DNA from: Fragilaria crotonensis
Lineage: Eukaryota > Bacillariophyta > Fragilariophyceae > Fragilariales > Fragilariaceae
Reading direction: 5' to 3'
Assembly (NCBI GenBank): GCA_022925895.1
Contig: JAKSYS010000381.1
Location: 1-59,072 of the forward strand
DNA length: 59,072 nt
Below are positions 23,663 through 34,613 of the stretch, piece after piece (the stretch's first letter is position 1; each line of letters opens with the position of its first letter). The position numbers and the translations under genes are program-made. Under the pieces are notes generated by a model that saw only the letters and a list, made by a program, of their open reading frames with translations, searched no databases and was not told the origin of the DNA.

Positions 23663-24756
23663 ATGGGTGCGAATCAATCTTTGAGTGGTAGCGGAGGTGG
23701 TGCTGCTCGCGTATCGCAAGCTACTTCAAAACCGATGCCTAAAGATGACAATAACAATCGTAAGACGGATTTCATGAATGGGAAGGAAAGCAAAGTCCTG
23801 GAGACACCAATTTTCATGAACGACAGTGATGAAAACTCCGACGCATCGGGAGAATCATCCAAGTCAGAGAATCAATCCAAGTTCCCAACTCCAACAGGTC
23901 ACGAATACGATCTCATGGATCGTATTGCGGCCGAGCTGCCCAACATTATTGACGATCAGTCCAAACAGCAAGTGGAGGATTACAAGCAGGCATGTGATGG
24001 TGGGAAGGGACCCATGGTGGCATGCTTTGCAACTGCGGAATTCTTATCTCTCTTTGAACGCAAACACAAGGAGGCGTTCCAATTGTTCGAAAGCACGTGC
24101 TTTCGACCGAAAACAGACAAATCACCCAATGGAGTGCTCGTCGATGGTACCAAAGCGTATCCCGCATCGTGTTTTAATATGGCACAAATGCTAATGACGG
24201 GCAAGGGAGGTGTTCCATTTGATCGAGCCAAGGCGTACAAAACATTTGATCGGGCATGTCGCGGAGGCCACGGCGGTGCTTGCCATTTGCAGGCCAAGAT
24301 GTTATTGTCAGACCCGGGACAGTTGGGAAAGGGAATTCCGTACAATCCCCACAAGGCAGCTGCGCTCCTGCAGGGTGTCTGCGATGAAGGTGATTCCTAC
24401 TCATGCTTTCTGCTCGCCAACATGCTGTTGCGAGGGGCCTCGATCTCGCCGGACGCGGACAATGTCAGTCCCCAAGAGGCGCAGGGATTGGAGGAGGTAA
24501 GGCAGCGGCAATATGATGCAGTGAATCGCAAGAAGGCGGAAGATGATGCACGCAAAGCCCTTCCGCGAGATCCACCGCGCGCGGAAGCGCTGTTGTTGAA
24601 GGGTGCTTGACGAGTGGACACGCCCCGTCTTGCTACAATTTGGCTGTCATGTACACACAGGGAGATGATGGTGTTCCAAAAGATGAAGCAAAGGCAATCG
24701 AGTTTCAAAAGAAGACTGAAGAAATGGTAACCAAGTTTGGAGGATTTGGAATGTGA
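23663..24756 (+). CDS. Cysteine-containing SEL1-repeat protein, COA7-like
   Basis: Start at the ATG of MGANQSLSG. An acidic, Ser-rich N-terminal third is followed by SEL1-type helical repeats in which cysteines recur at fixed places (CDGGKGPMVACF, STCFRP, ASCFNMAQMLMTGKGG, RACRGGHGGACHLQAKM, GVCDEGDSYSCFLLANMLLRG). This is the pattern of cytochrome c oxidase assembly factor 7, whose paired cysteines form disulfides in the mitochondrial intermembrane space. The frame stops at 24608-24610, but the next frame continues with CLTSGHAPSCYNLAVMYTQG, exactly the expected next repeat, and ends at 24756. One base appears to be missing at the GGG run 24601-24603. The MGxxxS start is also an N-myristoylation consensus, which would point away from mitochondria. 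Confidence 0.8.
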
Positions 24757-24987
24757 GTTGTTCCTACTTCTAGTAAGGTTAGAGTAGATTAGGAATGTAG
24801 GTAACGTGACGGGAGCTGTAAACTTGAACTACGAGCATCCATTTGCTGCAGTAGTTCGCGCCTGATAAGCATCGACCTTACCTTAACTGTGGCAGTGCAC
24901 ATTTTACAGTCCCACGACTTGTCATGTAGGAAAATGGTACGTCTTCAGTCTCCGCTTCATACCCTATGACGACCTTACTCCACGGTC

Positions 24988-26625
24988 TCAGCCCCTTTCA
25001 CTAATCCTCGCAACGTATTCGTTGAAGTGAACTTCCTGGGCATTGACCTGAACGAGCTTTTCACCGCTATGGGGAACACAGGATTTATCAAATCGTGGAT
25101 ATTCCTTCCCATCAATCCAATGCTTCATAAAAGAGAAGGCCGCTTCTGGTTTGTAGGTGGGCACCAAATGCCCTGCTCCACGAATGGTCAAAAAGTCAAG
25201 CCCACCCTCGTACCGAGTGACGTATCCACCGACTCTCTTGCAGCCATCCAAGGTCCAGGGACGCCAATCTTCTGTTACATCAAGACCCAAATTCGAGGTC
25301 CAGTTTTGTGCGGCAAAGGATGTAATGGCCGGATCCGTGTCCCCATTGTACACAAGCATTTTCAATTTTCCCACCTGGCTCTTGTAGAATCCGGAAATGT
25401 CCTTTTCGGTCGGAGTGTAATCAAAGTTATCCGCATTGTCCACGGAAAAGAACGTTCCATTCGCAACGTGGAGGGCTTCCTTGACTTGTGATAATTTCAC
25501 GTAATCTTCCATGACCACTCCACCACCGCAGGGGTAATCGTTTTCGGCGCCAGACAAGAAGGAAGAAGATGATGACATGAGTCCGTTTCGTGCACCACAT
25601 TCATCATAGAGAGCGTATTCGTAATATCCACCGACTTGTTCTTCCAACGTGTCGAGTGCTTCCTGGCAGGCATCCTTGTCGATGGCATCGGCATTGGTCG
25701 AAACACCCAATCGTCGTGACAATTCGTGATGACGTTGATTGGAAATACCAGTAGTAGTACTAGGACACGCTTGAAGAATGTGAGTAAATGTGGAGAGCGG
25801 GATTTGTCCGTGCCCGGCCAAGAAGAGAACGAGCCAGTAATCGAATCGACTGTTGGAGGAGAGACTGCCACAAATACCAGTTTCGGTCCCGAGACATCCA
25901 TCACCAACGGCGAACCCTTTCAAATTGATGGCAAAATCGTCCTGATTCTCCACAATCCTACGTGCCAATGTGGGAATGTAAATCCCAGCATAGGATTCTC
26001 CAGTAAGGTACAGTGGTGTCTGTTGGAGGACGGGAAACTTGTCTTGGAAGAATGCTTTTAGGGCGAGGTATGCATTCTGTGACGCTAGTTCATCGGTCCA
26101 ACTGATGCACTCTCTTTTGTGGTTGGTTGAATTGTGATCGTTATCCGGTTGTTCGTCTGAATTGCAATACGAATATCCGACAGGTGCCGGAGCATCAAAA
26201 ACCAAAATGTGCCCGAGACGTGTCCAAGAACGAGTATTGTAAAATAGTGTCGGAAGACCAGTATCACGATAGGCGTCAGTCTTGATGGAGTCATCGCTGA
26301 GAATGAGAGGACCCAATTCGGTGAGCAATCCAAACATACTCGACGCTCCTGGTCCACCGTTTGACCAGTATATCAAAGGTGTCGGAGTGGTGGAAACACT
26401 TTCCCTTTCGGCTTCCACTAAAATATAATGCGTATGAATTTGCTGACCTTCCAATTCGTAATCCAAGAATCCGGAATACCAACTGGAAGGAAGAGGCGCA
26501 TCGTAACCAGGAAGAGATTTTACCCGATCCTGGTGCCCATCGACTAGAGCGTTTGCAGCTACTGGACCTGCAAACGCAAATACAAGAAAGGAAAGACGCA
26601 GTGGAGAAGGTAAGCCGATCATCAT
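24988..26625 (-). CDS. Secreted serine carboxypeptidase (peptidase family S10)
   Basis: 545 residues, no intron. An N-terminal signal peptide (LSFLVFAFAGPVAANA) is followed by the S10 alpha/beta-hydrolase fold. Visible motifs are the oxyanion/substrate loop YWSNGGPGASS (about 86-96), the nucleophile motif GESYAG with Ser about 211, the catalytic Asp in YNGDTDPAI (about 431) and the catalytic His in GAGHLVP (about 486). Many cysteines fit the family's disulfides. The enzyme removes C-terminal amino acids at acidic pH; location would be vacuolar/lysosomal or extracellular. Its 3' end faces the SEL1-repeat gene. There are two adjacent Met codons at the start. Confidence 0.93.
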   Translation of the reverse strand: MMIGLPSPLRLSFLVFAFAGPVAANALVDGHQDRVKSLPGYDAPLPSSWYSGFLDYELEGQQIHTHYILVEAERESVSTTPTPLIYWSNGGPGASSMFGLLTELGPLILSDDSIKTDAYRDTGLPTLFYNTRSWTRLGHILVFDAPAPVGYSYCNSDEQPDNDHNSTNHKRECISWTDELASQNAYLALKAFFQDKFPVLQQTPLYLTGESYAGIYIPTLARRIVENQDDFAINLKGFAVGDGCLGTETGICGSLSSNSRFDYWLVLFLAGHGQIPLSTFTHILQACPSTTTGISNQRHHELSRRLGVSTNADAIDKDACQEALDTLEEQVGGYYEYALYDECGARNGLMSSSSSFLSGAENDYPCGGGVVMEDYVKLSQVKEALHVANGTFFSVDNADNFDYTPTEKDISGFYKSQVGKLKMLVYNGDTDPAITSFAAQNWTSNLGLDVTEDWRPWTLDGCKRVGGYVTRYEGGLDFLTIRGAGHLVPTYKPEAAFSFMKHWIDGKEYPRFDKSCVPHSGEKLVQVNAQEVHFNEYVARISERG

Positions 26626-27252
26626 GACAGAGTTGACCTATTGCTGTGTGTGATTGATATCAACAACGACTCTACTGTATGACCATCAGGATCTTTGACT
26701 ATGTGTATCCTGTCGGATCCCGATTCTGTTTACGACAGTATGTCCCACGCTGCTGCATATGATAACCGAAGTACATATGATACATGTTACATGCTACATG
26801 TACGAGTACCACTTTTACCGTTCGCATAGGAAAATCGCTGATACACTGTGAGATTTCTGATCGTCGCTACATGTTGTACTGTAGTAGGAAATAGGAACTG
26901 CTACCGATACCTACCGTTAGATGTCATCTATGCGCACAGTAGAGTACGACGTGTACACAACCTACTCGTAGAACACTGGTAGGTCCTTTGAGTACTGTAA
27001 TAACAAATTTAGTACATGAATAGGAAAACTTTCATTAGACCCTACAACTGAATAATTTCGAATTCTTAACTATGAGGCTATCATACGATACGCCTTTTGT
27101 AATCCGAAGTACGCTTGATCGGAGGGGAAAACGCGAAGCCCATCGATGATGACTATGGACGGAGGGAAAATTTAAAAAAACCGCAAGGCATCAAGTCGCA
27201 CCAAGATGTGTTCGCATTTGCTGGCTTCTCTTTTCGTTGTTGCTATTGCTGC
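26626..27252. other. Divergent promoter region, GTAC-rich
   Basis: Between the divergent carboxypeptidase and LRR genes. 26755-27010 holds many short palindromes such as ACATGT and GTAC. The LRR reading frame is open upstream to about 27115 but has no ATG before 27253. Confidence 0.45.
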
Positions 27253-29097
27253 ATGCCCATAGCCTCGTTGATGATTGATTCGTGTATGGCCCAGCAGGGT
27301 TCTGTTTCAAATCATTTCTCATTATTCATGATGGATCGCAATACGCCCTCATACACTTACGGCGAAGACCGCGCTGACTACGACGAAGAAGAATACAGCT
27401 TCGAAAACATTGAGGATAATCGAACAAGCAACTATCCCAAAACACCAAGAGAAGGACCGAAAGAATCCGCAGAAGAAGCACAACAGGAGTGGGGAGCTCC
27501 GACTGGAGCAACCCTCGACCATGATACTGGCAAGGGATCGAGGGCATGGCTCATTGTTGTCTTTGTCCTCGTGGTCTGCGGTATGTTAGCAGTGGCCGCT
27601 GCCATTGCCCTCACCGTCTACAGTATGGTCAAAATCGTTAACTCAGCCCTAGCAACAGTCGATGACGGCATGTTCACTCCTTCTCCCACCACTTTTGCGC
27701 CAAGCACATCGCCCCCATCGTCCTCCCCATTGACTCCGGAAGCGAAAGCCTGCAATTTTCTGTCGCTTACATCCCTGTCAGAATGTCGAGCAACGGTCAA
27801 ATTTGACTCAAACGCTGGTGTGGGTGACGCCACAACTGGCTACGCAATTCCGAGTGAGATAGGCCTTTTGACCCAGCTGACGTATTTGAGCTTGTCACTC
27901 AGTCGATTGACTGGTACAATTCCTGCCGAAATCTCAAGCCTAACTCAGCTACAGGTGCTGTCACTCAACGACAATGATTTGAATGGGACCATTCCCTGGT
28001 CATTCTCAGCTCTAACGCAGCTGACGTTGTTGTCACTTGAGGATAATGAATTGACTGGTACGATTCCTGCATCCATTTCAAGCCTCACACAGCTGCAGAG
28101 TTTGCTATTATACGGCAATCAATTCACTGGAACCGTTCCGTCCTCCCTCTGTTCACACGTGACTGATCTCGAAATCGACTGCAGTGCGATGGTATGCGAT
28201 CCAGGTTGCTGCTATGATTATAGTAGCAATTCCTGCGACCCCGCTCTTCAAATCGCCTGCAATTTTCTGTCGCTTTCATCGTTGTCTGAGTGTCGAGGGA
28301 CAGCCCAATTTGACTCAGACGGCAACCCGGATGACCACACCACTGGGTCCACAATTCCAAGTGAGATCGGGGTGTTGACACAGCTCACCTTTTTGGACTT
28401 TTCCAACAACTCGTTGACTGGCACGATCCCGTCGACCTTCTCAAGTCTCACGGAGCTTCAGGCATTGGTATTCAATGACAACCAATTGACTGGAACCATT
28501 CCGTCGTCGTTTTCCAGTCTATCGCAGCTCACATACTTGGCATTCGCGGACAATAAACTGTCTGGGACAATCCCCTCAAATCTATCCAACCTGATGCAGC
28601 TGAGTGTGTTGTTCGTCCAAGACAATCAATTGACTGGGACTATTCCGTCGTCAATCTCAAAACTCACACAGCTGACATATTTGGGATTCCAGGGCAATGC
28701 GCTGACGGGAACCATTCCGTCGTCTATTTCGAACCTTGTACAGCTTGAAACGTTGGCATTGTACACCAATAACTTCACCGGCACCATAACGTCGTCGATT
28801 TCAAGACTCACGCAGCTGACCTACTTAGGATTGTTCGAAAATCAATTGACTGGGGCAATCCCATCATCACTATCAAACCTGACGCGGCTCACAAAGTTGG
28901 CATTGCAGGGGAATGATTTGACGGGATGGATTCCTTGGACCCTCTGCCTTCCCGATTCTAACATCTACATTGACTGTGGTGAAATCGATTGCTTTTGTTG
29001 CGTTTCTGGTCAGTATCCATACGAGGCGTGTCCCAGCCCTCTCCAGCCAACAGCTGCTCCATCGTCTGCCATGTCCAACAGCAACCAGACCACCTAA
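27253..29097 (+). CDS. Membrane-anchored leucine-rich repeat protein
   Basis: 27253 is the first in-frame ATG; a second plausible start is the MM at 27328, just before the acidic DRNTPSYTYGEDRADYDEEEY stretch. The order is: acidic, hydrophilic N-terminus; one strong membrane span (AWLIVVFVLVVCGMLAVAAAIALTVYSMV); a Ser/Thr/Pro stalk (SPTTFAPSTSPPSSSP); then plant-type LRRs with the consensus LTGTIPSSISxLTQLTYLxLxxNxL. The LRRs form two blocks, each preceded by CNFLSLxSLSECR, separated by a cysteine cluster near codon 360; a CGEIDCFCC cap ends the second. Because the span is N-terminal and the LRRs follow it, topology would be type II with LRRs outside. There is no kinase domain. A surface recognition or adhesion role is inferred only. 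Confidence 0.85.
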   Translation: MPIASLMIDSCMAQQGSVSNHFSLFMMDRNTPSYTYGEDRADYDEEEYSFENIEDNRTSNYPKTPREGPKESAEEAQQEWGAPTGATLDHDTGKGSRAWLIVVFVLVVCGMLAVAAAIALTVYSMVKIVNSALATVDDGMFTPSPTTFAPSTSPPSSSPLTPEAKACNFLSLTSLSECRATVKFDSNAGVGDATTGYAIPSEIGLLTQLTYLSLSLSRLTGTIPAEISSLTQLQVLSLNDNDLNGTIPWSFSALTQLTLLSLEDNELTGTIPASISSLTQLQSLLLYGNQFTGTVPSSLCSHVTDLEIDCSAMVCDPGCCYDYSSNSCDPALQIACNFLSLSSLSECRGTAQFDSDGNPDDHTTGSTIPSEIGVLTQLTFLDFSNNSLTGTIPSTFSSLTELQALVFNDNQLTGTIPSSFSSLSQLTYLAFADNKLSGTIPSNLSNLMQLSVLFVQDNQLTGTIPSSISKLTQLTYLGFQGNALTGTIPSSISNLVQLETLALYTNNFTGTITSSISRLTQLTYLGLFENQLTGAIPSSLSNLTRLTKLALQGNDLTGWIPWTLCLPDSNIYIDCGEIDCFCCVSGQYPYEACPSPLQPTAAPSSAMSNSNQTT

Positions 29098-29764
29098 CTG
29101 ACTCTAATCGAGAGCGAGCGCACTTTCTCCCACGTCGTTTTAGCGAAGTATTGTGAGGGTACAAGGTACTAGTACCGGTAGTGTGGGAATGATACGTTTA
29201 GTTTTATATGGAAAAGTACGTACTACCAGCTATGTACCAGGTACCCTATCATAGCCAGTACTGTGGAGTACTGTAGTACAGTACTGGATTACTCGGATCT
29301 CTCAGTACTAGCACGTACGGAGTTCTTCGTTTGATTTGTGCGTTGAAACACTACAGTACCTGGTACTATACTGTTGCTGTTGCTGGCACAGGGTACTAGC
29401 ACCCTACAGTCTACAGCATAGCACTACTGGTTAACGGGTTCGGGGTCTGACACTTTCTCTTGCGCGCCGTCATGACTTCAACGAAAATGGTGTCTTCCGT
29501 CGTCGCGGTGTCAAATCAGAACAAAGAAGCCATCATCTGATCCGAACAAAATTCTTCAAAAATGCAAGTGGTGTATGTTTATTTTACTACTGAAGTCTCC
29601 ATTATCATACGTGCACATGACGCCTCGATTGGTGCATTCCGATTTCCGATGGACTTTGTACTGGTAGACGTACTGAACATGGAACTGTGTAGGGTATGCA
29701 AGAACTATTTCTTGACAGTTGTGCTGAAACACAAAATGCAAAATCCAAGTGTCACATTGAGACG
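29098..29764. other. Intergenic, dense GTAC palindromes
   Basis: 29160-29410 is packed with GTAC-centred palindromes, including a long hairpin at 29255-29287. No gene recognised. Confidence 0.5.
29255..29287. repeat. Inverted repeat with 10-base perfect arms
   Basis: CCAGTACTGT at 29255-29264 is perfectly complementary to ACAGTACTGG at 29278-29287, with a 13-base spacer that itself contains AGTACT. It could extrude as a hairpin; function unknown. Confidence 0.85.
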
Positions 29765-30616
29765 ATGAGGAGCATTCGACTATTGTTGGCATTAGCAGCA
29801 GCATTTCCACAGTCGTTGGCATTCAGGGCAACAGCAAGATCGCTGACTCAGCATCAGAAACTGAAGGAGTATGTGAGCGCGATCTCCTCGAAGAATCTCA
29901 ACCTTTCGTTGAACGTTGAAACGAACGGATCCCATCTACACATTAGCGGCATGTCACTGACTCTCCAAAGTTGCATGATTGAGACAGCCTCTCCTCATGC
30001 GACTTCTTTCATGATGCCTGGTAAGGATGGACCTCTTCCTCAACTCTCCTCCGGCGTATTTCCAATCCAAATGGTAAATCCAGGATCCTTCATTGGCATG
30101 AATGGCCATCAATCCGTTCTTCTCCAAAACCCTGTTTGGGAAATGTGTTGGTCGGACGGGGCTCCCTCCGGCAATGTCGTGTTTGGATTCCAATTTCCCC
30201 AAGACTACACCCGAAATGACGCACAACTATCGTCGTCCGAGACTTACTATTGTACGTTGAATGTCTTCTCGCGGGACGGACTTGAAGAGTTGCAGCGAGA
30301 CAAGAAGGAAATCCTGGAACAAGTGGAAACGCTCATGAAGGTGCGGCTAGACGCCATTGAGAAAGTCCGATCTACCTACAATCCAATCATCAAGGCTGCG
30401 GAATACAGCAAGGCCTTGGATGCAATGGAAAGATTGTCGTATTTTGACATGGAAAGGATTCATCTTATTCCATCAGACAAAGAGGTGCTTCCTATTTGTC
30501 AATCGATGATGATTGCCAACACTGGACAGCTCTGGAGCCGAGATGATAATGGGAAGCGAGTGGTACATGGCTCAGCCTTCGTTACGAGAAGTGGTGGACA
30601 GTCTCTCGCGCCATGA
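29765..30616 (+). CDS. Unknown protein with a plastid-type presequence
   Basis: About 283 residues, no intron. I chose the ATG at 29765 because it begins a clean signal peptide (MRSIRLLLALAAAFPQSLAF); an upstream ATG at 29696 adds 23 unrelated residues. The signal peptide is followed by FRATARSLTQH, so a Phe sits at the predicted cleavage site with a Ser/Arg/Thr-rich stretch after it, the pattern of diatom bipartite plastid targeting. The remainder has no motif I recognise; it contains a charged helical segment (RDKKEILEQVETLMKVRLDAIEKVRSTYNPIIKAAEY) suggestive of a coiled coil. Function unknown; plastid location is inference. Confidence 0.65.
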   Translation: MRSIRLLLALAAAFPQSLAFRATARSLTQHQKLKEYVSAISSKNLNLSLNVETNGSHLHISGMSLTLQSCMIETASPHATSFMMPGKDGPLPQLSSGVFPIQMVNPGSFIGMNGHQSVLLQNPVWEMCWSDGAPSGNVVFGFQFPQDYTRNDAQLSSSETYYCTLNVFSRDGLEELQRDKKEILEQVETLMKVRLDAIEKVRSTYNPIIKAAEYSKALDAMERLSYFDMERIHLIPSDKEVLPICQSMMIANTGQLWSRDDNGKRVVHGSAFVTRSGGQSLAP

Positions 30617-33052
30617 AAAACAGGGAATGCGCAGTACTCCGAGTACGCAGTAGGAGTACATGTATCATGCATATACAGAGTATACAGTGCGATTCCGGTA
30701 CCGGCACGGTGTACCTGTACTTTTGATACAGCCGGAGTCTAGAATACTGTCCTATGTCCTATCGTATCTAAGACATACTGTATGTACCAGGTTGTAGTAC
30801 TCAGTACTCAGTTGCACTCAGAATACAAAAACGACAGAACCTTTTCTGTCAGGGGTGCTCAATGGTGAACTGATAACTTTGCTAGCCATATTTGCTAACA
30901 GCATGCCACAATGTGGAAAGACTTCAAGAAGCTTACACGCAAGGGTTTTTGCCGCAACTGAAGCACCTGAGGTTGTGAATAGTCTGTCTTTTCTCCAACC
31001 AGATGCTAGTGTAAAGGCTCAGATTATTGGAAAACAGAAGTTTTTGTTTATTATAGGTGGAGATATTGCGGAAAAATGTTGATTTGCCCATGATGCCACC
31101 AACAAGACATGAACAAGCTGGTGATGTGGGCAAGGTTCAAGATGATCCAGAAGTATCCAATACCTCACCATCATCCATAGAGTAAACTGTCCTCTATAGG
31201 TGATGATAGTGGGAATGAATTGCCTAACACTGATTATTATGTTCGAAAATAAAGATAATTGAAAAGGTGAATGCACAACCCTGAAGATGATATATGCACT
31301 ACAAAGGTGAACTCCGTACTGAAGTTAAACATAATTAGCAAATTTGTTGCAATCAGAGAGTCGTTAATCCAAGCCAGCAAACTATACCATTCTGTTAATG
31401 ATTATAAGTTCTTGGACAGTTTTGTTGCATCATGTGTGAAGCCAACAATTTCTAGAAGCTCAATGAGCACTTCACGAAGCTAGTACGGGCTATGGGCCTT
31501 CTTGATTGGACGTGATGTCAGAAATAATGCAGGTTTGTCATACCTTCTTGACGTCCAGATGCAGCAATTTGCTTCAAGGCAACCATCAGAATCCTCACTT
31601 ATTTGCTATTCCAATGTGAGAACATCACACTGGTGAATACCAGTACAATTTTCAGGATTCTATTTTGGATGTCCTCACTCCAAATTGGAGCCCCCCTCCT
31701 GATTGGGATTGCAACAGATGGTGCACCATCATCCTTAACAGCACCAGGTTGTATTGAAGATATGTGGCTGCCCTCTCATTTATCATACAAATGCCATTCA
31801 CGCATCTTCCAAATCTGAAGTGGAGCACACCAACTTGTTGATCTTGTGATGTATAAAAGAGTTTAGTATTCATGCTCACCAATGTCACGGGCAGTTGCAT
31901 TGTCAGCAGTATTTGATTGCTGACATGAAGTCAACATGTCCAACACTTGTCTTGACTTGGGTGTTGTGAATGTGAAAGCTTTGTTGATGAGGCAACCACA
32001 TTACTCAGAAAAGGCCTGCTGCATGCACACCACCATCCACAATTGAATAGTGGACATGCATTCATTGCAGCCAGTTCATGGATTGAACACTCCTGTGTGC
32101 AAACACAAAGCATACCTGTCAAAGCTTCGTTGCGATATGAAAGGCAAACAAATGTAAAGGGTCTCATGACTGCTCAAGATCATGTTAGTCTATTCACTCC
32201 AACCTCTTAAGAAGCAACAAGCCCTTCTGAGTTAGTTCAATTTTACATTTGATACTTTGTCACTCATGTCAAGGCAGCAGAAGCCATAGAGGAAGCTGAG
32301 ATGACAGTGCAGATGGAACTTGATCAATCAAAAGGAGCAAATGGGATTGAAACTAGTAGTTCACCAAAAAACACTGTTATAACTTACCATACTACCTGCA
32401 GCGGTATCCACATAACAAACACTCAACCCACACGGCTACTACCGGTAGTAGACATTGTTACTGGCACAATATACCCATACACGTTGACACAGTAGAAGAA
32501 TTCGGAGTAGCACCACAAAAAAGGGCTTTGAGCCACATACTTTGTACATAGAGAAGAGAACATATTCCATGAAATATGATACAAATATATTCTAGACTTT
32601 ATAAAGAAGTACAGACCTATGCCACAACTACTACATGTATTTGAGTACCTCGGACATTAAATACCGGTCTTTTTTTTACGTCGCGCAGACATACAGATGT
32701 CCGACAGGGAACATTCCGGATCGTTCGAAAATGCCTCCTGTTGCACCTGCTTCCTATTGGATACATGCTGCTTGTTCTATCAGGACAGCTGTTCGTTCAC
32801 TGCGTTCGCCATTTAAAGGTCCGCGGCGTGCTGAGTTCGCAGCAACGTGTTTGTCAACGATATTTCAGAGGGCAATATGGACCAAAGCCATCACTGATGC
32901 ACTACGGTTCTCATCTGTGATGGACGATTCACTTCTATCTTTACTCCGATTGTTTACTCTCAACACCACGAAGACCGATCCACAATTTTGTTCTTGCCCT
33001 TTTGTGCAAAGCCTGCTCTTATCGCATCTGCAATTTGTTATCCGAGTACATC
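30617..33052. other. Gene-poor stretch with a coding-like relic
   Basis: 30640-30810 is GTAC-rich. From about 30850 to 32400 the plus strand holds interrupted coding-like pieces, for example a frame at 30855-31082 and a piece near 31700-31745 reading LLIGIATDGAPSSLT. The latter vaguely recalls the TDGAP motif of hAT-type transposases, but no continuous frame supports it. Nothing else is recognised up to the gene at 33053. Confidence 0.35.
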
Positions 33053-34007
33053 ATGACGATGAAGCTTTGTTTGACGATTCTCTTCGTTGGAGGGGCCTCT
33101 GCCTTCTCTCCTGTCATCCGTGCCCCTGCTGCTTCGGTGTCGGTTCAGCAGACAGCGATGTTTTCATCGCTGGGGCATGACTTTTTCCTCAAGAAGAAGC
33201 CCGCCACCAATGATGGTGTCCGATCTCGCACCCTGGATTCGTTGCAGAAGAGGGATGCTGTTCTAGATCCCGATTATACGCTCACGTGGTCCATGGCTCT
33301 TCTCGGTGCATTGATCATGTGGTACACTCCTGGTAAGTTTTCAGTTTGCCGCGGATGCGCAAGGTCATTTCCCTTCAATTCTACGTCACTTGCCCTTGCA
33401 CTTTCTCACATCACAGTTCTTGACTCTCTATGAACAGCATCTGATGGCGGTCCATCCTTGATCGGAGTGACCGGTGGGCTGTTCCACATGCTCTTTGCAA
33501 CACTGCTTTGGGTTCAAACGCGTAGGGTGCGTTGTGTCTTTGAGAATGACAGCTTTGAGTTTTACAACATCAAGGGCCCCAAGTTGGATTTGGACAACGG
33601 TGCTAAGTTGGTACAAAAACCTGACAACTACGTCTCAGGCACCATCAACAGGTGGAAGTACGACACGATCATCAACTATGGATTCTTCCCTTCCCTTGAC
33701 TTTCCAGTCATTTGCTACTTCAAGGAGACTGAAACCCCCGAGGTAAGTTGTGTTCCTAGGAATTCGTGACTGAGTCCGCAAGTGACCCAAATAATGTTCA
33801 TTATACTAATGTCTAACAACCATACTCTATCTCTTTACCTCATTCACAAAACAGGAACAGTGGGACAAATGGTTCGCCGCGTTCGATGCGTATGGAGGAG
33901 GCCAGCCCCATTTTTTCCCTGGCATTTGCAATGCCCGACAATTCAAGAAGCAGATGGAGCTTCGTGGAGTGGCTCGCAAGCCGATTCCAACTTTGAAAAG
34001 TAAATAA
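33053..34007 (+). CDS. Plastid-targeted DUF3119-family membrane protein
   Basis: Exons 33053-33332, 33438-33742 and 33855-34007, 245 residues. The presequence is textbook diatom plastid targeting: a signal peptide followed by the ASAF-SP junction (LFVGGASAFSPVIRAPAAS), Phe at +1. The mature protein has two membrane spans (WSMALLGALIMWY and GLFHMLFATLLWVQ) and then the soluble pattern VFENDSFEFYNIKG, NRWKYDTIINYGFFPSLDFPVICYFKETETPE, and HFFPGICNARQF. I recognise this as the DUF3119 family shared by cyanobacteria and plastids; its function is not known to me. The NRWKYD...CYFKE block spans the exon 2-3 junction, supporting the splice model. Confidence 0.82.
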
Positions 34008-34613
34008 CGAAGACAACAACAACATTAATGATACACAACGAAATGAACAGACCCGACACGCACAAGATATGGACCTACCCTGGGCAAGCCAGCATTTTAT
34101 AATAAGGCATACTACTACTAGAGAGCTATCAACCCAGAAATGACCCATTGCACCGGTTCTTCTAGATTAGCATCAATCAATATATAATACACCTGATGAC
34201 TGAAGGATTCTTTAGCTGGTAGTGGTTTGTCCCAGAATACCGTTGAACCATCCAAAGACAAAGCAGTTGCACTGTTGCACACTCGTTTGATGACGACTCT
34301 CATGCCTCACATTTTACAGGAGTACGAGTACCGTACTGTCGTGTTGCCGGTTGGCGGGGGCCGCATACAGTACTCCAGTAGCGCTACCAGTACAGTAACT
34401 GAAACATAGGAACGCGTAACGCGCACCTTCAATCTTCAATCCAATCTTTGGAGGTATCGCCCCATACGACGAACGTCACTCGACCAGATGGACAAATCCA
34501 GATCGCGCTAAATAGTCCATTCTTTATGTACGAGCATATGCTACATAGGTGATTCTACTGATCATCATCTCTTCCCCTTTCCCCCTGCGCACCATAAGAA
34601 AGAAAAAAGCATC
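34008..34613. other. Intergenic, nothing recognised
   Basis: About 600 bases; a GTAC-rich patch lies near 34320-34390. It should hold the promoter of the gene at 34614. Confidence 0.5.
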
